A stretch of 64,000 bases of DNA from Acidimicrobiaceae bacterium (GTDB lineage: Bacteria > Actinomycetota > Acidimicrobiia > Acidimicrobiales > RAAP-2): the NCBI GenBank assembly GCA_003162475.1, contig PMOI01000004.1, forward strand, positions 367,728 through 431,727, in the 5' to 3' direction. Below, one piece after another: positions 44,682-53,010 of the stretch. The notes beneath the pieces were generated by a model. The model ran no database searches. It was given only the letters and a program-made list of their open reading frames with translations, and had not been told where the DNA came from. Numbering within the stretch: position 1 is the stretch's first letter; the number at the start of each line of letters is the position of its first letter. The position numbers and the translations under genes are program-made.

Positions 44682-47366
44682 GTGACACCGAAAGAGACCG
44701 AGCGTCAGACCCGCAGGACACGGATCGACCCAAAGCTGCGAGCCTCGGGATGGTCAGTGGTGCCCTTCGTCGATATTCGTCCAAGTGGAGCTGCGCTCGC
44801 AATTGAGGAGTTTGAGACCGATCTCGGTCCTGCTGACTACGTACTCGCCGATCAGGCTGAGCTTCTTGGCGTCGTTGAAGCCAAAAAGCTAACGCTCGGA
44901 CCTCAAGGGGTTCTTCCACAGGCTGAGCGTTATGCCTGTGCGATTGAGAGCGGCGAACAGTATCAGGGAAAGTTCGGCGTCCCATTTATCTACTCGACGA
45001 ATGGCGAGGAGATTTGGTTCCACGATGTCAGGCATGCGCTGAACCGCTCCCGCAAGGTCTCCGCATTTCACACCGTGAAGGCTCTACGCGAGATGCAAGA
45101 GCGCAGCCTTGAAGTCGAGTTAGCGACACTACGTGCAATTCCCATTCAGGAGGGCGTTCGCCCATATCAGGTAGAGGCCAACACCGCCATTGAACAAGCA
45201 ATCACCGATCGCCATCGCAAGATGATGGTGACGATGGCGACGGGCACCGGCAAGACACTCATGACAGTTAACGAGATCTACCGACTCATGAAATCGGGAG
45301 TAGCTCGGCGTGTACTTTTTCTTGTCGATCGACGGGCACTGGCAGCACAAACCGTACGCGCCTTCGCCAGCTTTGAGGCAGAGCCAGGTCTCAAGTTTGA
45401 CAAGATCTATCCTGTCTACTCGCAGCGATTCCAACAGACTGACTTCGACGAAAGCGAGAAGTTTGACCCAAACGTCATGCCGAACTCGTTGCTCACCAAT
45501 CCGAAGCTTGGTGATGCCTTTGTCTATGTTTCCACGATCCAAAGAATGAGCATAAACCTGTTCGGTAGCGAAGCCGGTATCCACTTTGGTGAGGGCGATG
45601 CAGTGGACGGAGATGCGAAGAAGCTCGACATACCGATCCACGCATTTGATCTGATCGTGGCCGACGAGTGCCATCGTGGCTACTCTGCCAAGGAACTTTC
45701 AATCTGGAGATCGACACTCGACTGGTTCGATGCGACCAAGATTGGCCTGACCGCCACCCCTGCGGCACACACCATGGCGTACTTCGAGAACATGGTCTAT
45801 CGCTACGACTACGAGCGAGCTGTGCGCGAGGGCTATCTCGTTGACTACGACGTGGTTCGAGTGGCGAGCAATGTCCGAATGAATGGTGTATTCCTTCATG
45901 AAGGGGAACAGGTTGACGAAGTCGATACTGATACGGGTGCTCGCCAACTCGACTTTCTCGAAGACGAGAGACTCTTCGATGCATCAGAAGTTGAGCGAAA
46001 TATCACGGCACCAGATTCAAATAAAAAAATCCTTGAAGAACTGAAGCGTTATGCAGAGGAGCATGAAGCTATAACGGGGCGCTTTCCCAAGATCTTGATT
46101 TTCGCAGCGAATGACCTTCCTCACACTTCTCACGCTGATCAGCTTGTGAATCAGGCGCGAGAGATTTTTGGACGAGGCGAAGCTTTCGTATCAAAAATCA
46201 CAGGACGTGTTGACCGGCCTCTGCAGAAAATCCGAGAGTTTCGTAATCGCCCGAACCCCAAGATCACCGTTACAGTTGACCTGCTCACGACGGGTGTTGA
46301 CATACCCGATCTCGAATTCCTGGTCTTTCTCCGACCCGTGAAGTCTCGAATTCTCTTTGAGCAGATGCTCGGTCGAGGAACTCGCCTGTCTCCGGATCTG
46401 GTGCCCGGTAAGGATCATTTTGTCGTTTTCGACTGTTTTGACGGAACTCTTTTTGAGTATTTCCGCAGCACCACAGGGATGACCGTCGAACCTCCAGAAG
46501 GCGATGGCAAGGCCGTCGAGCAAATCGTCGAGGAGATCTGGCAGAACACTGACAGGGACTACAACACCAAGAGATTGGTGAAGCGCCTGCAACGCATCGA
46601 CAAGAACATGAGCGGCGATGCGCGTGATCTCTTCGCTCGCTTTGTGCCAGACGGGGACGTTGCCCGTTTCGCCGAAGATCTGCCAGCAAAGATTCGAGGT
46701 GAATTCGCCGATACCATGGCAATACTTCGTAATTTCGAATTTCTTGAACTGCTCACCAAGTATCCCAGGGCGGAACGCGTCTTCATCGTGGCTACCGGAG
46801 TTACGGACACGGTTGAATCCGAGTGGCTCATCAAGGCCGGGGTCGGGATGGAATACAAACCTGACGACTACCTCAAGCTCTTTGAGCAGTTCATTGATGA
46901 CCATTCCGACGAGATTCGTGCGGTTCGAATTCTGCTTTCCAAACCAGCGGATTGGGGTGCAGGACCGCTTAAAGAACTTCGTGATGCACTACTTCACGCA
47001 CCTGAGCACTTTACGGAGACGAACCTTGAAAAGGCATTTAGGGCTACGCATCACAAAGCGCTCGTTGACATCATTTCGATGGTGAAACGGGCGGCTACCG
47101 AAACCTCACCATTATTGACTGCGGAGGAGCGCGTCAATTCCGCCGTAGCAACCGTTTCAGCCGGACGTCACCTGACAGAAGAGCAAACTAAGTGGATGGA
47201 ATACATCCGTCAACACCTAGTCCAAAACCTCTCTATTGAACCTAACGACTTTGACATCATCCCGGTCCTCGCCGATCGAGGGGGATGGGGTCGAGCAAAT
47301 CGGACATTTGGCGGCCACCTTGCTGAGTTACTTGACGAGCTGAACATGGAACTGGTGGCCGCATGA
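44682..47366 (+). CDS. hsdR: Type I restriction enzyme R subunit
   Basis: An 894-residue motor-nuclease subunit. The PD-(D/E)xK nuclease is at about residues 35-130 (ADYVL, then VVEAKK). The superfamily 2 helicase follows: Walker A ATGTGKT at 186-192, VLFLVDRRAL, DECH at 328-331, GLTATP, and in the second RecA half 'TVDLLTTGVDIPDLEFLVFL' and 'QMLGRGTR'. The C-terminal helical part docks on the methylase complex. It translocates DNA and cuts unmodified DNA at a distance together with HsdM and HsdS. GTG start with GAGGAG upstream; the stop overlaps the hsdM start. Confidence 0.94.
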   Translation: MTPKETERQTRRTRIDPKLRASGWSVVPFVDIRPSGAALAIEEFETDLGPADYVLADQAELLGVVEAKKLTLGPQGVLPQAERYACAIESGEQYQGKFGVPFIYSTNGEEIWFHDVRHALNRSRKVSAFHTVKALREMQERSLEVELATLRAIPIQEGVRPYQVEANTAIEQAITDRHRKMMVTMATGTGKTLMTVNEIYRLMKSGVARRVLFLVDRRALAAQTVRAFASFEAEPGLKFDKIYPVYSQRFQQTDFDESEKFDPNVMPNSLLTNPKLGDAFVYVSTIQRMSINLFGSEAGIHFGEGDAVDGDAKKLDIPIHAFDLIVADECHRGYSAKELSIWRSTLDWFDATKIGLTATPAAHTMAYFENMVYRYDYERAVREGYLVDYDVVRVASNVRMNGVFLHEGEQVDEVDTDTGARQLDFLEDERLFDASEVERNITAPDSNKKILEELKRYAEEHEAITGRFPKILIFAANDLPHTSHADQLVNQAREIFGRGEAFVSKITGRVDRPLQKIREFRNRPNPKITVTVDLLTTGVDIPDLEFLVFLRPVKSRILFEQMLGRGTRLSPDLVPGKDHFVVFDCFDGTLFEYFRSTTGMTVEPPEGDGKAVEQIVEEIWQNTDRDYNTKRLVKRLQRIDKNMSGDARDLFARFVPDGDVARFAEDLPAKIRGEFADTMAILRNFEFLELLTKYPRAERVFIVATGVTDTVESEWLIKAGVGMEYKPDDYLKLFEQFIDDHSDEIRAVRILLSKPADWGAGPLKELRDALLHAPEHFTETNLEKAFRATHHKALVDIISMVKRAATETSPLLTAEERVNSAVATVSAGRHLTEEQTKWMEYIRQHLVQNLSIEPNDFDIIPVLADRGGWGRANRTFGGHLAELLDELNMELVAA

Positions 47367-48781
47367 CCGATGTCGTCAACAAACTTTGGGGCTTCTGCCA
47401 CACGCTCCGTCATGACGGTGTGGACTATGGCGACTACATCGAACAGCTCACGTATCTCCTGTTCCTGAAGATGGCTGATGAACGCGGAGTTGCCGTACCA
47501 GTCGAGACTGACTGGCCCTATCTTCGCAAACAATCTGGAACGGATCTCCTCGACGCCTATATTGAGGCACTGCGAACGCTCGGAAAACAACCCGGCATTC
47601 TTGGTGACATCTTCGGCGGAGCTCAGAACCGATTCACAAATCCCGTAAACCTCGGGAAGCTCATCGGCCTGATTGACGAAACCGAGTGGATATCGATCGA
47701 CACCGATATCAAAGCTGAAGCATTTGAAGGACTCTTGGAAAAGGCGGCCAGCGAAGGGAAGAAGGGCGCGGGTCAGTATTTCACTCCACGAATTCTCATC
47801 CAGAGCATTGTTCGCTGCGTTAAGCCCGACCCGAGGGTCAGCAAGGGCTATTCAATAGACGATCCCGCATGCGGTACTGGTGGCTTTCTCATTGCTGCTT
47901 ATGAGTGGCTTAAGGATGAGACCGGGGGCGCATTCGACCGCGAAACTGCAAAGAAAATTCGTGGCGCAACTTACTTCGGGCAGGAACTCGTCGCCCGCCC
48001 TCGGCGCTTGGCGCTGATGAACATGTACCTCCACCAAGTTGAGCCTCATATCACGCTCGCTGATTCGATTTACGAGGTTCCGCCAGCCCAACGCTACGAC
48101 GTGATTCTTACTAACCCGCCATTCGGGACTAAAGGAGCAAACCAGGCACCCGACCGTGAGGATTTTGTTGTCCAAACCAGCAACAAGCAACTCAACTTCA
48201 TCCAGCACGTACTCACGATTCTCAAGCCGGGCGGACGGGCTGCAGTCGTCGTTCCTGACAATGTTCTATTTGCTCAACAGGCGGGAGAAGTATTCAAAGT
48301 GCTGATGGAGGATTGCAGCGTTCACACCGTCCTGCGTTGTCCCCGTGGCACATTCAGTCCCTATACGGAAGGGACTCAAACAAACGTCATCTTCTTCACA
48401 AAAGGTAGGCCGACCGAGACAGTTTGGATTTACGACGGCCGAGCCAACGTTCCGAAGATAACGAAGAAGAGCCGGCCGCTTACAGCGAAGCACTTCGCAG
48501 AGTTCGAGCTGTGCTTCGGTGAGGATCCCAATGGGCTAGCTTCACGATCTGGTGGCGACTCGATACAAGATCGTTGGCACAGCTTTTCCATTGCTGAAGT
48601 GAAGGACAAGCACTACAAGCTTGACGCTTTCAAATGGCTCCGGGACGAGGAGATCGACGATCCTGATGAGCTTCCTGATCCCGAGGAACTCATAACGGAA
48701 GTAATGGAAGAGTTACAACTCGCGCTCGACGACCTCGCGGACATTCAGCGACTGCTCGACAGCAATGGGAGTGAGGCGTGA
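47363..48781 (+). CDS. hsdM: Type I restriction-modification DNA methyltransferase M subunit
   Basis: A 472-residue N6-adenine methyltransferase. The N-terminal helical HsdM domain (about 1-125, with 'YIEQLTYLLFLKMADE') is followed by the catalytic domain with 'GQYFTPRILI', the SAM motif DPACGTGGF (167-175) and the catalytic NPPF (251-254). The ATG overlaps the hsdR stop as ATGA. With HsdS it forms the M2S1 methylase that protects host DNA. Confidence 0.95.
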   Translation: MTDVVNKLWGFCHTLRHDGVDYGDYIEQLTYLLFLKMADERGVAVPVETDWPYLRKQSGTDLLDAYIEALRTLGKQPGILGDIFGGAQNRFTNPVNLGKLIGLIDETEWISIDTDIKAEAFEGLLEKAASEGKKGAGQYFTPRILIQSIVRCVKPDPRVSKGYSIDDPACGTGGFLIAAYEWLKDETGGAFDRETAKKIRGATYFGQELVARPRRLALMNMYLHQVEPHITLADSIYEVPPAQRYDVILTNPPFGTKGANQAPDREDFVVQTSNKQLNFIQHVLTILKPGGRAAVVVPDNVLFAQQAGEVFKVLMEDCSVHTVLRCPRGTFSPYTEGTQTNVIFFTKGRPTETVWIYDGRANVPKITKKSRPLTAKHFAEFELCFGEDPNGLASRSGGDSIQDRWHSFSIAEVKDKHYKLDAFKWLRDEEIDDPDELPDPEELITEVMEELQLALDDLADIQRLLDSNGSEA

Positions 48782-50040
48782 GTTGGGATGCTGTTGAATT
48801 GCCGGAGGGATGGCGGATGGTCGCCACTGGCGACATTGCCAAGGTGGTCGGCGGTGGAACGCCGAAGACTTCAATCACAGGAAATTTCACAGACAGTGGG
48901 GGGCATCCGTGGGTCACTCCTGCAGACCTGACTGGCTATAACGACAAGTACATTTCGCGCGGACGGAGGAACCTGACCGATCAAGGTCTTAAGGAAAGTT
49001 CGGCCACGTATATGCCCGCAGGGACGGTTCTATTCTCCTCGCGAGCGCCAATCGGGTATGTTGCTATCGCCGCAAACCCAGTCACGACAAACCAGGGTTT
49101 TCGAAGCTTCGTGCCTTCGGAAGAGGTCGATTCAGAATATCTCTATTACGCACTGAAGCTTCTTCGTGCTGATGCAGAGCAGCTTGCGAGCGGCACCACC
49201 TTCGCTGAGATTTCGGGGACAAACGCGAAGAAGCTTCGTTTTCCTCTCGCCCCGAAGGAATCGCAGCACCAGATTGTGAACCTGCTTGACACAGTTTCTG
49301 ACCGACGTGAGACTGCGACGAACCACCTTTATGCGTCTCGTCAAGCTATCGAAAAGTACCGACACGCTGTTCTTGGTGCTGCTTTTCGTGAAGCAAGCCA
49401 AGCCTGTGAAGAAGAAGGGTCTGTGCTCGATCTGGCGCAAGTTCTTCGTGAGCCTCTAAAGAATGGATACTCGGCACGACCCGTGACATTCGAGACTCAA
49501 TTTCGTGTACTTACATTGACAGCTACTACTAGTGGATTATTTGACGGTCAGCACTTTAAATACACCGATGAGGTGTTCCCAGACGATTCGCCATTCTGGC
49601 TGATGCCCGGCGATGTGGTCATTCAACGAGGAAACACAGCTGAGTACGTGGGCGTTCCCGCCATATACGAGGGAGGACCGAGAGAATATTTGTATCCAGA
49701 CCTCATGATCCGGGCACGAGTGCGCGATGACATTGATCCGCGCTACCTGTGGTACATGCTCCTCGCACCTCAATCGAGGAAGTTCCTTCGCGATCGTGCC
49801 ACTGGCTCAGCGGGCAATATGCCCAAGATCAATCAGAAGATTCTGAATGTCGTCCCAATACCCGTGCCCCCAATCGAGACACGGAAAGCAATAGTGATGA
49901 ATCTCGACGTGAGAATGGCGGTAGCAGCGGCAACACTTAGGCGGATTCATGAAGGAGTCGGACACGTTGACCGCGCCTGCCAGGCGGTAGCTCGTAAGGC
50001 TTTCAGTGGGAGCTTGACGACTAATCCTTCTTACCGTTAA
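48778..50040 (+). CDS. hsdS: Type I restriction-modification specificity S subunit
   Basis: A 420-residue protein with two target-recognition domains (about 5-180 and 225-390), each ending in the conserved long-helix region ('APKESQHQIVNLLDTVSDRR' and 'PPIETRKAIVMNLDVRM'). The first TRD shows 'GGGTPKT' and 'PWVTPADL'. It sets the bipartite DNA target of the complex. GTG start overlaps the hsdM stop (GTGA). Its 3' end overlaps the convergent nuclease-like gene by 20 bases. Confidence 0.93.
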   Translation: MSWDAVELPEGWRMVATGDIAKVVGGGTPKTSITGNFTDSGGHPWVTPADLTGYNDKYISRGRRNLTDQGLKESSATYMPAGTVLFSSRAPIGYVAIAANPVTTNQGFRSFVPSEEVDSEYLYYALKLLRADAEQLASGTTFAEISGTNAKKLRFPLAPKESQHQIVNLLDTVSDRRETATNHLYASRQAIEKYRHAVLGAAFREASQACEEEGSVLDLAQVLREPLKNGYSARPVTFETQFRVLTLTATTSGLFDGQHFKYTDEVFPDDSPFWLMPGDVVIQRGNTAEYVGVPAIYEGGPREYLYPDLMIRARVRDDIDPRYLWYMLLAPQSRKFLRDRATGSAGNMPKINQKILNVVPIPVPPIETRKAIVMNLDVRMAVAAATLRRIHEGVGHVDRACQAVARKAFSGSLTTNPSYR

Positions 50041-51616
50041 TGGGCGTGACGCGGGTCACGCCATTGTCATCCGTTTCAAGAGCCACATCACCGTAAGGCT
50101 GGAGAACCATCTCTTCACCTCCATCGTCACTTCTCCAGTCAGTGACAGCACGGGCAATGAGGGCATCCGATGTCCACGACGATTCAATCATCCACAGGTC
50201 ATATCCGGATTTGTGACTGTCAACCGCGTGCCACGAGCGCAAACTGCAGACGAGAAATTCGGTGTCACTGAGTATGTGGGGGATCCATTCCGGCATCGTG
50301 TTTCTCTTGGATCCATGCCCAAGTCTGAAAGGATTCTTAACGACTATGCCGACGACCCATTCTGAATCAACGAGGATCTCAGAATCTGGCGAAGCAACGA
50401 CAAATGCGACCGGAACGACTGAACGCAACTTCGTATCCCTCTTCGGATGTCCACGGGTCACTGACTTGTCAATTCTGGGACGAAAATGAATCCGTTCGTG
50501 AATTCCGAGTCGCTCGCATAACTCCCGGAGTGGATTGAGATCCAGTGGTATTCCCACCAGCTGGAAGGAAAGTTCGGCGTGCCAGATGGAGCGGTTCTTG
50601 TCTGCCGAGATAGAGGCAGTCAGTGTGTAGTAGCCATCATCGATTTCGTTGAAGTAGCACATCTCTTCGGAATGATGCGTTTCCATTCCTTCGTATCGCG
50701 TTGCCCAACTTTGGAGGGCTTCGCACAGTGATTGAGTTCCAAACCCATGCCAGTTGGCATGGGCCTGTTGAATGCTCCAACTTCCATTCGTGTTCACCCA
50801 GCCCATCTCCGCCATTTGGCGTATGACATCGAGTAAGCCGTTCTGACCATCAACTGACACTGCGATGTCAACCGAGACTCCAGAACCTCCAGCGGACGCC
50901 CAGTCAATGTCTGGCATTTCTGGAACGAACGTAAACATTCCAAAACCGCCGCCGGACGTGAACCACGAGGATCGGTGTCCGTCGGGATAGAGGAACTCAG
51001 TTTTCGATGAGGGCAAGTCGCCAGGTTTCACCTTCTTGATGTGCGATTGATGCTTAGGAGTCTCGTCGAGTAACACTTCACGATTCACTAACAAAGCCTG
51101 TTTCTTGTCGTGGAGAAGTTTGAGAAAATTGCCGCTCCATCCGAGTGCGTTCTCAATCTCAAGACCGGACACGAGAAGTACAGGACGATCCGACTTGTTT
51201 TTGACCTGCACGATCACGTCCTTGGTGAAGCCCACGTAACTCACGAGTATTCCCGTTACTGATGCAGGAACCGCAGCAAGGCGAGTAAAGAGTGAATCAA
51301 CGTCGTCGATATTCGCGGGATCTTTACGCCACTTTGTTTCGATGAGGTATATCTCGGTCCCGCGAGATGCAAAGAGATCGACCTGGCGTGGCCTTGCAGC
51401 TCTTGCCTTCTTCTCGACTTTGAAATGCTGAGCTTGAAAAAGCTTTCCAACGAACGGCTGGAAATTGTAACCACGTCGATGTGGATCCGTTTGATGCTTG
51501 AGTGCCTCGAACTCCTTAGGAAGGGCGGAAGAGTCTCTCATCTTCGGGCGTACTTGCTTGTCATAAATTGATAGTACGATAGGGGTGTGTCGAGCAGCTG
51601 CGATCCGCTTAAACAC
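50021..51616 (-). CDS. Mrr-like PD-(D/E)xK endonuclease-domain protein
   Basis: A 531-residue protein with an N-terminal restriction-endonuclease-like domain: 'RGYNFQPFVGKLFQAQHF' at 48-65, then catalytic D80 (RQVDLF) and E93-x-K95 (YLIETKW). The remaining 400 residues form a domain I do not recognise, with 'TRYEGMETHHSEEMCYFNEI' and strand-rich segments, which may be a sensor or recognition part. Placed tail-to-tail with hsdS (20-base overlap), it is probably an additional restriction gene of the same defence island. The N-terminal start is uncertain (GTG 51616 or ATG 51541). Confidence 0.72.
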   Translation of the reverse strand: MFKRIAAARHTPIVLSIYDKQVRPKMRDSSALPKEFEALKHQTDPHRRGYNFQPFVGKLFQAQHFKVEKKARAARPRQVDLFASRGTEIYLIETKWRKDPANIDDVDSLFTRLAAVPASVTGILVSYVGFTKDVIVQVKNKSDRPVLLVSGLEIENALGWSGNFLKLLHDKKQALLVNREVLLDETPKHQSHIKKVKPGDLPSSKTEFLYPDGHRSSWFTSGGGFGMFTFVPEMPDIDWASAGGSGVSVDIAVSVDGQNGLLDVIRQMAEMGWVNTNGSWSIQQAHANWHGFGTQSLCEALQSWATRYEGMETHHSEEMCYFNEIDDGYYTLTASISADKNRSIWHAELSFQLVGIPLDLNPLRELCERLGIHERIHFRPRIDKSVTRGHPKRDTKLRSVVPVAFVVASPDSEILVDSEWVVGIVVKNPFRLGHGSKRNTMPEWIPHILSDTEFLVCSLRSWHAVDSHKSGYDLWMIESSWTSDALIARAVTDWRSDDGGEEMVLQPYGDVALETDDNGVTRVTPINGKKD

Positions 51617-51649
51617 CGACCAATAGTCGGCGTTGGCTCTACCGGATAG

Positions 51650-52942
51650 CTAGGTATTCCTATCGCAGTATTTGAACTTCAGTCCACTTCCGCACGGGCA
51701 TCTTTCATTACGTGCGGCCTTGGGAAAGTTGACCTGACCAGCCTCTGGGTCAAACACCCCGTGCTCATGTCCTACTGATCGCATCAGCTCCGGGGAAGCA
51801 TCGATAGGTGGTTCCATGTAGATGTAGCGGTAATCGATATAGCCATCTCCCACAATGTGCCCGACGGCAAGAAGAGACGTGATGGAATTTCCCTGCAATC
51901 CAATTTGCTTGGCTCGTACACATGCGAGAGAGGCAAGCTTGGCATCGAAGTGCTCGATATCTTCGAACAAATCAGACGGTGAACAGCCGAAAACAAACAG
52001 CCGCTCGCTGTTGAACATCCATGCGCCTGACGCCCACGGTCTGTCACGAATCTCCGAGCGCTTTCTCAGAATCCATCGACCTGCTTCAACTTGCATGCCA
52101 GGTGGTACGTCATCGAGAAATTCCAGAATACGTCGCGTGTCCCCAATCGGCACTTGAAGTAATTGCCCCGATTCTTCTGGCCAGATCCTCTCAAGGAGTT
52201 GGCGATAGAGCGCTGCACCCGTCGGGTCGTTGAGGGAATCTGCCGTCAGCCAGGGACGACTTCTTGTTCCTCCAGCGGCTGCGTACTTAGCATCCGCTTG
52301 GACCATCTGTTCAAATCGTTCAGCTTCATAGCCAAGTCTCGGACACACGTTCGGTCCAGCTTCGAGCACGCGCTCCACGTAAATCAACAGACCGGTTACG
52401 GAGCGGATGGCATGGTTGAGCATTAGCCAATCGTCAGTCGTAATCCAGAACGCGTCGGTTCTGGTCGGTTGAGTTCCGTCCATTTCTGGGTGGTCCACCA
52501 CGATGATGGTTTGCCAGTCTGATACATCCATGTCCAGCGGAAGGCCAACCCTTTCTCGAACTTCCGGGCTCCAATCCTCTGCGCGCACAGGAAACGCAGT
52601 GACAATCTCTCCCGCCTTTTGCTGTTCGCTAATCTGTCGTCGAGTTCCCTTCCCCTGTCGATAAGCGCGTTCTCCATGTTTGGCTAACCAGGACTCACCA
52701 GTTTCTGAGCGAGAGACTGGATCACGGGTCTTCACTTGAAGGATTGCCCCGTGTCCATTTGAAATAAGCAGCCCATCTCCGACTTCCCGACTGCCGCCAG
52801 CTCCCTTGGAAAGTACTGGAACGGTGTAAACGAAATCAGCGACGCCCAGACGAGCCGCAATTTTGCGTACGTCATGTTCTATGGCGTTTCCATAGCTCAT
52901 CTCGTCGGTCATTGATTGATGGTAACTAATGGGTGTGACCAT
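51650..52942 (-). CDS. Nuclease-like protein with C-terminal SEC-C zinc motif
   Basis: A 430-residue protein. The N-terminal segment shows a nuclease-like pattern, GDGLLI followed by AILQVKTRD (D56, Q69-x-K71), similar to PD-(D/E)xK enzymes with a Q in place of E. The C-terminus ends in a SEC-C metal-binding motif (C415, C417, C426; RCPCGSGLKFKYC). The middle has no recognised domain. ATG start with AAAGG upstream. It lies directly upstream of the Mrr-like gene on the same strand (33-base gap), so both probably form one operon. Confidence 0.65.
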   Translation of the reverse strand: MVTPISYHQSMTDEMSYGNAIEHDVRKIAARLGVADFVYTVPVLSKGAGGSREVGDGLLISNGHGAILQVKTRDPVSRSETGESWLAKHGERAYRQGKGTRRQISEQQKAGEIVTAFPVRAEDWSPEVRERVGLPLDMDVSDWQTIIVVDHPEMDGTQPTRTDAFWITTDDWLMLNHAIRSVTGLLIYVERVLEAGPNVCPRLGYEAERFEQMVQADAKYAAAGGTRSRPWLTADSLNDPTGAALYRQLLERIWPEESGQLLQVPIGDTRRILEFLDDVPPGMQVEAGRWILRKRSEIRDRPWASGAWMFNSERLFVFGCSPSDLFEDIEHFDAKLASLACVRAKQIGLQGNSITSLLAVGHIVGDGYIDYRYIYMEPPIDASPELMRSVGHEHGVFDPEAGQVNFPKAARNERCPCGSGLKFKYCDRNT

Positions 52943-53010
52943 AAGAAGGCCTTTAGTTACGGCGATTCGAAGAGACTTGCATAGTGGTTGATGACGTCAG
53001 CGTGCTCGGG

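Noticed and set aside
46191-46904. 237-residue minus-strand ORF
   Set aside because: It is antisense to hsdR, whose motifs are continuous across the region.
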